From Qipengyuania_B sp965214525 (GTDB taxonomy: Bacteria; Pseudomonadota; Alphaproteobacteria; Sphingomonadales; Sphingomonadaceae), in NCBI GenBank assembly GCA_965214525.1, contig OZ243959.1, positions 2,418,001-2,482,000 on the forward strand: DNA of 64,000 nt, read 5' to 3'. The notes below the pieces were generated by a model. It was not told the DNA's origin and ran no database searches. It was given only the letters and a program-made list of their open reading frames with translations. A program made the position numbers and the translations under genes. Below are positions 25,386 through 33,650 of this stretch, one piece after another; the stretch's first letter is position 1; every line of letters starts with the position of its first letter.

Positions 25386-27839
25386 TTACCCAGTCCGCAC
25401 CTGGACCCATACGGGCTGGTCTTCAAATAGTGATGCAGCCGGCGTCGTGCCGTCTCCAAGCGCGACGGTGGTGTCTTCCCACCAATCGGACCGTGGGGCG
25501 GGGTTGCCCTGTCCGAACAATGCCTCCGCGCATCGGATGGCGAACGCGCATTCCAGTGTCGCCCCGCCGTGACGGCGAGCAAAGGCAAGCACATGATCGT
25601 GTTTGGTGCCGCTAACCTCGAGGGGCCGATAGTCACCTTCGGCAAACAGATCGGAATGCTGCTCGCGTAGAGTCAACAATTGGGTGATAATTGACAGCTT
25701 GGGATGCGCAGCCATATCGCCCCGCAGCATTCGCTCTCGCACTGCGAAGTCGACAGGTCGGCGGTTGTCCGGGTCGACCATGCTGTAATCTGGCAATTCG
25801 CATCCCTGGTAGAGATCAGGCAATCCGGGAACCGTAAAATGCAATCCGGCTTGCAACAGCATATTGGCGAGGGTCGCGCCCGCCGTATCAGCGACAAGCG
25901 CGTTCACATCGCGCAGCAATTCACCCGAGCGATCCGGATCGCATAGCTGCTCAAGGAACGAGCGAGCTGCCTGTTCGTAAGCTTCGTCCGGTCCTGCCCA
26001 TGAGGAGCGAAGCTTCGCCTCGCGCAAGGCTTTTTCCTGCCAGGCCCCCAACCGCTCCGCATAACCGCGAAGGCCGGACCTATCATCCGGGGTCAGGCCA
26101 TCTGGCCAGCAGCCGAACAGCATCTGGTACAGCATGTAACGGTCGGCCGGTGCAATTTCGCTTTGGTCGCCAGCCAGACTGTCCCACCGTTGCACGCAGG
26201 CGATCCACCGATCGGGAACGCCGGACAGGACGGCCAGCCGGGCCCGCACGTCCTCGCCGCGCTTGTGATCATGCGTGGCGGTCGCCAGCATCGATCGCGG
26301 AAACGCCTTCGCGCGCTCGCGGTTTTGCCGGTGAAACTGCGCCAGCGTCAAACCCATCCGTGCGGCGTCAAAGCCGACATCCATGCGGGACAGCAGCGGT
26401 CCGTAGCGGTAGAAAGCCGTATCCTCGACCGCCTTGGCCGCGATCGGCGCCGAGAGTTGCTGAAACCGTCGCACCGCTGCCTTTGCCAGCGCCGGATCGC
26501 CAGGGCCGTCACCTGCGAGCCAGTCGAGCATGCGATCCACGACTTCGGCCTCTCCCGGGGGTGTGAAGCGCGCAGCGTCCTTGCGCACCTTTTCGCGCAC
26601 CTTGCGGTCGGCCTCCGGCGCCGCTGCACCCGTGCCATAAGTACGATAGACCGGGAACACCCACAGCATCCTGCGGATCGCCCGCCTGAGCATTCCACCG
26701 GTCAAGCCCTGTGTTTCGGGCGCGGACGCGGCCAATACCTCGAACGCGGTGACGCAAGCGTCCAGCTGCCCTTCAAACGCCCAAGACAGGATGTCCTGCC
26801 GCGCTTGCAGTTCCTCGGCATGAAAGCCCAGCTTACGGCCCGTGAAGGTCCGCCAGAACTGCTCCAGCGGCTTCTTCCCGGCCGGATCGTGAAGCAGCAA
26901 TGCCGCTTGTTCCATGAAATCGTAGCCGCTCGTTCCATCCACGCCCCAGTCGCCCGCAAGCTTCTCGCCTGGCGCGAGGATTTTCTCGACTACGATGTAA
27001 GCAGGGCCGTGCGGCGCTTCGGCGGGGCGGGTAATCACATCGAACCGGGCGCGCAGCTTGCGCAGATACGCCGCCGGGTCGCTCAGCCCGTCGACGTGAT
27101 CGATCCGCACCCCGTCGATCAGCCCCTGTTCGTAAAGCTGGAAATACAAAGCATGGGTTGCCTCGAACACGGCATCGTCCTCGATCCGCAGGCCGGCCAG
27201 GTCATTGATGGTGAAGAACCGCCGCCAGTCCAGCGCATCGTTCGCCGTGCGCCACCAGTCGAGGCGGTAATGCTGCCGATCGAGCAAGGCCGAAAGCTCT
27301 TCGGCGTCGCCATCGTCAGGAAGGCGTTCATGATCTTCTGGCCGGATCGGCACGCGCTGTTCGCCATACAGCAGAACCGCGGGTTCGTCGCCCGAACGGT
27401 CCAGGGTGATGTCACCATTCGCCATCGCCTCGACCAAGGGCGTGCCCAGCACCGGCAACAGCACAGGGGCGCTCCAGTCGATATCGAAGAAGCGGGCATA
27501 GTCGCTCGCCTGCCCGTTGCGCAGCACGTCGTTCCAATAACGATTGTGGCCGCCCGCAACCCCCATGTGGTTGGGCACGATATCGATGATGAGCCCCATT
27601 TCGTGGGCTCGTAGCGCGGCGACCATGTTGCGCAAGGCATCCTCGCCGCCCAATTCCGGGTTGACGCGCGCCGGATCGATGACGTCGTAGCCATGCTGCG
27701 AACCCGGAACGGCGGTGGTAATGGGCGAAGCATAGATATGGCTGACGCCAAGGCGCTTGAGATAGGGGACCAATCGCTCCGCATCTGCAAAAGCAAAATC
27801 GCGGTGAAACTGGAACCGGTAGGTGGCACGCGGCGTCAT
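25386..27839 (-). CDS. treY: malto-oligosyltrehalose synthase
   Basis: An 817-residue GH13 enzyme that isomerises the reducing-end glucose of an alpha-1,4-glucan to an alpha,alpha-1,1 linkage, making maltooligosyl-trehalose for TreZ. It opens T-Y-R-F-Q-F-H-R-D-F, then S-H-I-Y-A-S-P, D-I-V-P-N-H-M-G, the nucleophile segment V-R-I-D-H-V-D-G-L, the acid segment V-V-E-K-I-L, the TreY-specific A-T-A-T-H-D-H-K-R-G-E-D and the C-terminal P-G-L-P-D-L-Y-Q-G. The ATG at 27839 overlaps the malQ stop (ATGA). It is the last gene of the seven-gene operon. Confidence 0.95.
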   Translation of the reverse strand: MTPRATYRFQFHRDFAFADAERLVPYLKRLGVSHIYASPITTAVPGSQHGYDVIDPARVNPELGGEDALRNMVAALRAHEMGLIIDIVPNHMGVAGGHNRYWNDVLRNGQASDYARFFDIDWSAPVLLPVLGTPLVEAMANGDITLDRSGDEPAVLLYGEQRVPIRPEDHERLPDDGDAEELSALLDRQHYRLDWWRTANDALDWRRFFTINDLAGLRIEDDAVFEATHALYFQLYEQGLIDGVRIDHVDGLSDPAAYLRKLRARFDVITRPAEAPHGPAYIVVEKILAPGEKLAGDWGVDGTSGYDFMEQAALLLHDPAGKKPLEQFWRTFTGRKLGFHAEELQARQDILSWAFEGQLDACVTAFEVLAASAPETQGLTGGMLRRAIRRMLWVFPVYRTYGTGAAAPEADRKVREKVRKDAARFTPPGEAEVVDRMLDWLAGDGPGDPALAKAAVRRFQQLSAPIAAKAVEDTAFYRYGPLLSRMDVGFDAARMGLTLAQFHRQNRERAKAFPRSMLATATHDHKRGEDVRARLAVLSGVPDRWIACVQRWDSLAGDQSEIAPADRYMLYQMLFGCWPDGLTPDDRSGLRGYAERLGAWQEKALREAKLRSSWAGPDEAYEQAARSFLEQLCDPDRSGELLRDVNALVADTAGATLANMLLQAGLHFTVPGLPDLYQGCELPDYSMVDPDNRRPVDFAVRERMLRGDMAAHPKLSIITQLLTLREQHSDLFAEGDYRPLEVSGTKHDHVLAFARRHGGATLECAFAIRCAEALFGQGNPAPRSDWWEDTTVALGDGTTPAASLFEDQPVWVQVRTG

Positions 27840-29839
27840 TTGCGGCTTTCGTTCAAGATGTCGACGCGGCGGGCAATGACCGGATCGGCGAGCAGATCGC
27901 CGGTGGGCTTGGGCATTCGCCTTCGCCAGTTGGGATGCTCGTCGGTGGTGCCGGGCAGGTTGGGTTGTTCTGTCAGGCCGATGATGTCCTCCAGCGGAAC
28001 GATCGCCAATTGGCACGGCGTCATCCCCGTATGCCTGAGCGTTGCATCAAGCACCGGCCCAGACGCGTCGATATCAGGCTGCTGGCCCGCCGTGGCCCCG
28101 CTTTGCGTCAATGCATCCCACAAGCTGGCGCGTTCGTCCGCCCGCGCATGTCGTTCGGCCTGTTCGTTATCGTGGCTCGAGGACCGTCCCAACGCCCAGC
28201 CCCAATCGATATCACGCCCCTGCCACCATCCCGCGATCGTTGGCAAATCATGCGTCCCGGTCATCGCTACAGCCTGTTTCTGCCAATCGGCCGGCGGGGT
28301 ATAGTGGCCGGTCGTCGAATCCCGCTCGAACGGGAGCACCCGCATCCCCAGCACATGCGCCGCTTCGAGTTTGGGGCGCAACCCATCGGGAACAGTCCCG
28401 AGATCCTCTCCGATGACAATTGCGTTCGCCCGATGGGATTCGATCGCCAGGATGTTCAGGAAGTCATCGAGCGGGTATTTGAGATAGGCTCCGTCTGCGG
28501 CCGTGCCGCCATGCGGAATGACCCACAGCCGGTTGAGGCCGAGCGCGTGGTCGACGCGGATGCCGCCAGCATGTTCAAGGGCTGCACGAACCGTGGCGAC
28601 GAACCCCGAGAATGCCGTCCTCTGCAGGGCCTCTGGCGAAAAACTCGTCAGTCCCCAATCCTGCCCGTCAGGACCGAGCAGATCGGGCGGCGCACCAATG
28701 GAAAGTCCCTGCAACAGCTCATCGCCACGGGCCCAAGCGTGGCTGCCCCCGCCGTCCATCCCCACGGCGAGATCGGCGATCAGCCCGATGGCCATGCCAC
28801 CCTGCGTCGCCGCCTGCTGCGCGGCATCGAGGCTTTCCTCCGCCAGCCATTGCGCGAAAACGAAGAACCCTACCTCATCGCAATGTTCCGAACCGAAGGC
28901 GCCGACAGCCGCGCCTTGCGCATCGTGATATTCTTCCGGCCAGCCATGCCAGCTGCGCGCGCCCGTCGCAAAGAAATGCGCGTGAAGCGCATCGTAGGTC
29001 GCTTGCAATTCAAGCGCTTGTCCCTTGCGCTGGCGATAGGCCTGCAGCTTGCTTTCCAGGCTTTCGTCGCGCGCTTCATAGGCTGCACGCAATGCGAGCA
29101 TGCGCGCTGGAATGGCGGTTTCCCAGTCGATCAGTTCCGGCGTGTCATGGCTCGACAACGACTGCCCGGCCAATGCGGGATCGCCGAACATGACGTTGAG
29201 ATAGGCGCGGCTCGATGGCGCATACGGGCTGAACCGGGTCGGGTCGGCCGGAAAAAGCGAATGGGTCGGACTGATGGCGAGGATGTCCGCGCCAGCCTCC
29301 GCGAACCGCCTGGCGCTGTCGGCCAGACTGCCGAAATCGCCGAATGCGCGCCCGTCGCCGTCGCGCAGGGCCGGGATTTGCACCGCCGGTCCCCAAAGCC
29401 TTTGTCCCGGCGCGAAGTCGTTTACGTCGAGGCAGCGGGGCGGGGCAATGGCGATGGTGAGGCGAAGGTTCGAGCCGGTCAAAGTATGATAGCCGGTCGT
29501 ATCGATCGCCGGGCAGCACAAGCCGCCCTCGGCACGTTCCAGCACCAGCGTTTTGCTCTCGCCATTCTCGAAGGTGAGCGTCGCTTCACCAGCCTCGGCG
29601 CTCTGGTCGGGCAGCAGGAACGGCGTGCCAGCTTTAGCCGATACGAACCGACAGCGCCTCGTTTCTTCGGTTCTACGAGACAGGCTTTGCGCAATCTGCC
29701 TATCGTCCCCCGCCGGATATCCCAGCGCATTCAGAATGCGCTGCAGATTATCGTTGGACACTGTCTGCGCCCGGCCTGCTGCATCTTGCCAGTCGATCTG
29801 CAATCCAACCGAGGCTGCAAGATCATGCAAGCTGCTCAC
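27836..29839 (-). CDS. malQ: 4-alpha-glucanotransferase (amylomaltase)
   Basis: A 667-residue GH77 enzyme that transfers maltodextrinyl segments between alpha-1,4-glucans. An N-terminal domain of about 140 residues, typical of E. coli-type MalQ, precedes the catalytic barrel with the GH77 nucleophile stretch I-R-V-D-H-A-L-G-L-N-R-L-W, the acid/base stretch V-I-G-E-D-L-G-T-V-P and the late T-G-T-H-D-L-P-T. It overlaps treZ (ATGA at 29836-29839) and treY. In this setting it can rework the short chains released by GlgX into longer primers for TreY. Confidence 0.94.
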   Translation of the reverse strand: MSSLHDLAASVGLQIDWQDAAGRAQTVSNDNLQRILNALGYPAGDDRQIAQSLSRRTEETRRCRFVSAKAGTPFLLPDQSAEAGEATLTFENGESKTLVLERAEGGLCCPAIDTTGYHTLTGSNLRLTIAIAPPRCLDVNDFAPGQRLWGPAVQIPALRDGDGRAFGDFGSLADSARRFAEAGADILAISPTHSLFPADPTRFSPYAPSSRAYLNVMFGDPALAGQSLSSHDTPELIDWETAIPARMLALRAAYEARDESLESKLQAYRQRKGQALELQATYDALHAHFFATGARSWHGWPEEYHDAQGAAVGAFGSEHCDEVGFFVFAQWLAEESLDAAQQAATQGGMAIGLIADLAVGMDGGGSHAWARGDELLQGLSIGAPPDLLGPDGQDWGLTSFSPEALQRTAFSGFVATVRAALEHAGGIRVDHALGLNRLWVIPHGGTAADGAYLKYPLDDFLNILAIESHRANAIVIGEDLGTVPDGLRPKLEAAHVLGMRVLPFERDSTTGHYTPPADWQKQAVAMTGTHDLPTIAGWWQGRDIDWGWALGRSSSHDNEQAERHARADERASLWDALTQSGATAGQQPDIDASGPVLDATLRHTGMTPCQLAIVPLEDIIGLTEQPNLPGTTDEHPNWRRRMPKPTGDLLADPVIARRVDILNESRK

Positions 29840-31542
29840 TGCCTCAACTCCGCGCGAAAACTCGCCGGTGCCCCTGCCGTCCCGAGGCCATACAAAAGGC
29901 TACCCTGCGGTTCCGGAAAAACCACCTCGTCGCTACCGATGTTCACGTCAATTAGCAGCACCGTGCCATCCCCCATTCGCCATTGGGCATGCACCGCCTT
30001 GTCGCCCCGGACCTCGGCCCCCAATCCGACCGCACCACGCAACCGTGGTACGACATGCTCGCGGCGCAATGCGAGCAATTCGCGGTACAAAGCGCGCCAT
30101 CGGTGTGCGTCCGGACCGGGGGATGGGTAGGAGGCTTCGAAGCTCGCCTGCGCGTTGGGATCGGGGATCTGCTCGCGTGCGTCGGCATCCTGGAACGCCG
30201 CGAACGCTGCAAATTCGCCGCGTCTTCCCTCGCGCACGGCATCGGCAAGCTCGTCGTGAAAGTCGGTGAAGAACACGAACGGCGCGCTGCTGCCCTGCGT
30301 ATCGCCCATGAACAGCAACGGTATCTGCGGGCACAGTATCAACAGCGCGGTCGCGGCTCGCAACCGGTCATGATCGACCAGCACCGTCAGCCGTTCTCCC
30401 AATGCGCGATTGCCGATCTGGTCATGGTTCTGGAGAAACGAGACGAAGCGGGTAGCGGGAAGATCACCACTCGGTTTGCCGCGCGGACGCTGTGATCCAG
30501 GCGGGGTCTGCCCCTGGTAGACAAACCCCTCGGCCAGACAGCGCGCGAGCTTGTGCGTCGGCTGTTCGGTGAAACCCTGGTAATACCCTTCCGCTTCGTC
30601 CGTCAGCAGGACGTGGAGCACATTGTGAAAGTCATCGTTCCACTGCGCGTCATACAGGCCGGGTGCGAGGCGATCGGCATCGTTGTGCTCGTTCTCAAGC
30701 ACCAGATGGATATGGCGGTCGGGTGTGCTGGTCCGTATCTCCCGTGCCATCGCGTCGAGGAACCCATTGTCCCCGATCGCATGGACGGCATCAAAACGCA
30801 GGCCGTCGATCCGGTATTCGTTCAGCCACATCAGCGCATTGTCGATGAAGAACCGGCGCACCGGCTCCTTCGACACCGCCACCGCGCCGCCCCAAGGCGT
30901 ACGCGCGTGCTCGTCGAAGAAGCCGCTGGCATATGCGCCGAGGTAATTTCCGTCCGGCCCGAAATGGTTGTACACCACGTCGAGGAACACCATCAACCCG
31001 AGCGCATGCGCTCGGTCGATGAACATCTTCAGATCGTCGGGCGAACCATACGGCTCGGCAACGGCATAGGGCAGAACGCCATCATAGCCCCAGTTGCGGC
31101 TTCCGCCGAAGGCTGCGACCGGCATCAGTTGCACTGCTGTGACGCCAATATTAGCCATTTGCTCGAGGTATCCCGCCGCTTTGCGAAACCCGCCCAAAGC
31201 GCCCGCGTGAATTTCCTCGATCACCGTGTCTTCCCATGGGCGGCCGCGCCAATCCGCTACTTCCCACTGGTAGGCGGCAGGATCGGTGAGCACGCTCCAT
31301 CCGTGGACGCTTCCATCCTGCTGTCGTGACGCGGGATCGGCGACCGCAAGCTCAGGATCGAACCGAAACCGATACCGCGCGCCCGAAGCAGCCGGTATTT
31401 CGGCATGAAACCAGTGATCTTGCGTCATCGTCATGGGAACGCAGGAACCGCCATCGATCTCCAGCGTCACCGCATCCCGGTCCGGCGCCCATATGCCAAA
31501 CCGGACGCGACCATCTTCAAGCCGTTGCGGACCCCAGCGCAT
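29836..31542 (-). CDS. treZ: malto-oligosyltrehalose trehalohydrolase
   Basis: A 568-residue GH13 enzyme that releases trehalose from maltooligosyl-trehalose. It has an N-terminal E-set domain (F-G-I-W-A-P-D), E-I-H-A-G, D-V-V-Y-N-H-F-G-P-D-G-N-Y, the nucleophile segment I-D-G-L-R-F-D-A-V-H-A-I, the acid segment V-L-E-N-E-H-N-D and F-L-Q-N-H-D-Q-I-G-N. The ATG at 31542 lies two bases beyond the glgX stop and gives the normal N-terminus; the frame is open farther up, antisense-free but inside glgX. It is coupled to malQ downstream (ATGA). Confidence 0.95.
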   Translation of the reverse strand: MRWGPQRLEDGRVRFGIWAPDRDAVTLEIDGGSCVPMTMTQDHWFHAEIPAASGARYRFRFDPELAVADPASRQQDGSVHGWSVLTDPAAYQWEVADWRGRPWEDTVIEEIHAGALGGFRKAAGYLEQMANIGVTAVQLMPVAAFGGSRNWGYDGVLPYAVAEPYGSPDDLKMFIDRAHALGLMVFLDVVYNHFGPDGNYLGAYASGFFDEHARTPWGGAVAVSKEPVRRFFIDNALMWLNEYRIDGLRFDAVHAIGDNGFLDAMAREIRTSTPDRHIHLVLENEHNDADRLAPGLYDAQWNDDFHNVLHVLLTDEAEGYYQGFTEQPTHKLARCLAEGFVYQGQTPPGSQRPRGKPSGDLPATRFVSFLQNHDQIGNRALGERLTVLVDHDRLRAATALLILCPQIPLLFMGDTQGSSAPFVFFTDFHDELADAVREGRRGEFAAFAAFQDADAREQIPDPNAQASFEASYPSPGPDAHRWRALYRELLALRREHVVPRLRGAVGLGAEVRGDKAVHAQWRMGDGTVLLIDVNIGSDEVVFPEPQGSLLYGLGTAGAPASFRAELRQ

Positions 31543-31544
31543 CG

Positions 31545-33650
31545 TCAGTCCACCCGGCCCGTGCCGACAACTATCATCGCCGCATGTGCCTGAACGTCCA
31601 CCGTATTCGCGACCTTGCGCTCCGTAAGTTGGGGATCGGCGCTGTCGATCAGCAACCGGCGCTCCAACTCCGCGGGAGGGGGCAGGTGGAACGTCAGGCA
31701 TTCCGCGCCGCCGTTCAACAACATGGTCACGGTTTCCAGGGTGCCATCGGCCTTGCGCCTGGCACGCCGCATGGTCAGCGCCCGCCCGTCCGCATTGTGC
31801 CAGTCCTGCGGCGTCAGGTGCGCGCCACGCTCGTCGAACCAGTCGATGTCGAGGATATTCGCGGCCACCTCGCCATCTCCGTGCAGGAACCGATCGCCGC
31901 GGATCAGCGGATAGCGCTGCCGGATCGCCGCAAGACGGCGCACGAAGTCGCTAAGCGCCCGGCCTTCTTCGCTTTCCAGCTGACTCCAGTCGAACCAGCT
32001 GATTTCGTTATCCTGGCAATAGGCATTGTTGTTGCCATTCTGGGTGCGTCCGAACTCGTCGCCGCCAAGCAGCATCGGAGTTCCGAGCGATCCGAAGAGG
32101 GTTGTCAGCATCGAACGCGTCACGCGCTGGCGGATCGCCTGGATATCGGGGTCATCGCTTGGCCCTTCCACGCCCCAATTGCGCGCAAGATTGTCGGAAT
32201 GGCCATCGCGATTGTCTTCGCCATTGGCCTGATTGTGCTTGCCCTCGTAGGAAACCACATCGCGCAGCGGTTGACCGTCATGTGCTGTCACGAAGTTCAC
32301 GCTGGCCCACGGACGGCGGGACCGGCGATCAAACAGATCGGCCGACCCGGCGATCCTGTTAGCGAATTCGGGGCGCATGCCCGCATCGCCTCTCCAGAAC
32401 CGGCGGGTGGCGTCGCGAAACTTGTCGTTCCATTCGGCAAAACCTGGGGGATGATTGCCTAGCTGGTAACCACCCGGGCCAATATCCCAAGGTTCGGAGA
32501 TCAATTTCAGTTGGTTCAGTACCGGATCCTGCCGTAACACGTCGAAGAAACCGGAGCGGGGATCGAAGCCGTTATTCCCGTCGCGCCCCAGCGTCACCCC
32601 CAGATCGAAGCGGAAGCCGTCGACCCGGTAGCTCTCGGCCCAATGGCGCAGGCTGTCCGCTACCATCTGCAAGACGCGGGGATGCGACAGGTCGAGCGTG
32701 TTTCCGGTGCCGGTATCGTTCACGCAATAACGCGGATTGTCCTGGACCGACCGGTAATACGTCGCGTTGTCGAGCCCGCGAAAATTGAATGTCGGGCCAA
32801 GTTCGCTACCCTCCGCGGTATGGTTGTAAACGACGTCCAGAATGACCTCGATACCTGCTGCGTGCAGGCGGCGGATGGCAATCCGCAGCTCGTCGTTGTC
32901 GTCCCCTGCCATGTATCGTCGTTCTGGCGCGAAGAATGACAGGGTGTTGTACCCCCAGTAATTCGTCAGCCCCGCCTCTTGCAGGCGCCGGTCTTGCACG
33001 AAGGCATGAATTGGCAACAGCTCGATCGCCGTCGCGCCGATCCTTTGTAGGTGGGCGATCACCTTGGGATGGGCCAGCGCCGCATAAGTGCCGCGCTGCT
33101 GCTTCGGCACGTCTTCCAGCAACTTTGTCAGGCCTTTGACATGCGTCTCGTAGATCACCGTATCGGTCCAGGGTGTGTTGGGCCGCCGGTCGGCAGACCA
33201 GTCGAATGCGTCGGACGTCACCACCGCTTTGGGCATCGCCGCGCTGCTATCGCGCCGGTCGAAGCTCAAGTCCTTGCGGGCCGACCGAACGCGGTAGGAA
33301 TGCAGGGCATCGGTCCAGCGAAGGTCCGCACCAAGCTTCTTGGCATAGGGGTCGAGCAACAGCTTGTTCGAATTGAACCGATGGCCGTGCTCCGGTTCCC
33401 ATGGGCCATGCGCGCGAAAGCCATACATCAGACCAGGGGTCGCGTCCGGCAGATAGCCGTGCCATACCTCGTCGGTCACTTCAGGCAATGTCAAACGGCC
33501 GATTTCGCGCCGTCCATCGGGGTCGAACAAGCACAATTCGATAGCCTCGGCGTTCGCCGAGAAGACCGCGAAGTTGACGCCCAGACCATCGAACGTCGCT
33601 CCCAAGGGATACGGCGAGCCCGGCTCCAGCCGGTCGGGTATTTGTGTCAA
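31545..33650 (-). CDS. glgX: glycogen debranching enzyme (isoamylase type)
   Basis: A 701-residue GH13_11 enzyme that hydrolyses alpha-1,6 branches of limit dextrins. N-terminal CBM48 (P-L-G-A-T-F-D-G-L-G-V-N-F-A-V-F-S) is followed by Y-E-T-H-V-K-G-L-T, D-V-V-Y-N-H-T-A-E-G, nucleophile segment V-D-G-F-R-F-D-L-G-V-T-L-G-R, acid segment L-I-S-E-P-W-D-I-G-P-G-G-Y-Q, and F-V-T-A-H-D-G. Length and motifs fit GlgX/TreX. Bacterial TreX is normally found with treY and treZ, as here. It overlaps glgB by four bases (ATGA). Confidence 0.94.
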   Translation of the reverse strand: MTQIPDRLEPGSPYPLGATFDGLGVNFAVFSANAEAIELCLFDPDGRREIGRLTLPEVTDEVWHGYLPDATPGLMYGFRAHGPWEPEHGHRFNSNKLLLDPYAKKLGADLRWTDALHSYRVRSARKDLSFDRRDSSAAMPKAVVTSDAFDWSADRRPNTPWTDTVIYETHVKGLTKLLEDVPKQQRGTYAALAHPKVIAHLQRIGATAIELLPIHAFVQDRRLQEAGLTNYWGYNTLSFFAPERRYMAGDDNDELRIAIRRLHAAGIEVILDVVYNHTAEGSELGPTFNFRGLDNATYYRSVQDNPRYCVNDTGTGNTLDLSHPRVLQMVADSLRHWAESYRVDGFRFDLGVTLGRDGNNGFDPRSGFFDVLRQDPVLNQLKLISEPWDIGPGGYQLGNHPPGFAEWNDKFRDATRRFWRGDAGMRPEFANRIAGSADLFDRRSRRPWASVNFVTAHDGQPLRDVVSYEGKHNQANGEDNRDGHSDNLARNWGVEGPSDDPDIQAIRQRVTRSMLTTLFGSLGTPMLLGGDEFGRTQNGNNNAYCQDNEISWFDWSQLESEEGRALSDFVRRLAAIRQRYPLIRGDRFLHGDGEVAANILDIDWFDERGAHLTPQDWHNADGRALTMRRARRKADGTLETVTMLLNGGAECLTFHLPPPAELERRLLIDSADPQLTERKVANTVDVQAHAAMIVVGTGRVD

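Noticed and set aside
26163..27614. Plus-strand frame of 483 codons opposite treY
   Set aside because: Same artefact; no recognisable motif and it is fully contained within treY.
27935..30130. Plus-strand open frame of 731 codons opposite malQ and treZ
   Set aside because: It is antisense to two genes with clear catalytic motifs. Its product is Arg/His/Pro-rich without any domain, the usual artefact of high-GC third positions.
31326..32462. Plus-strand frame of 378 codons opposite glgX and treZ
   Set aside because: Antisense shadow without domain or ribosome site.
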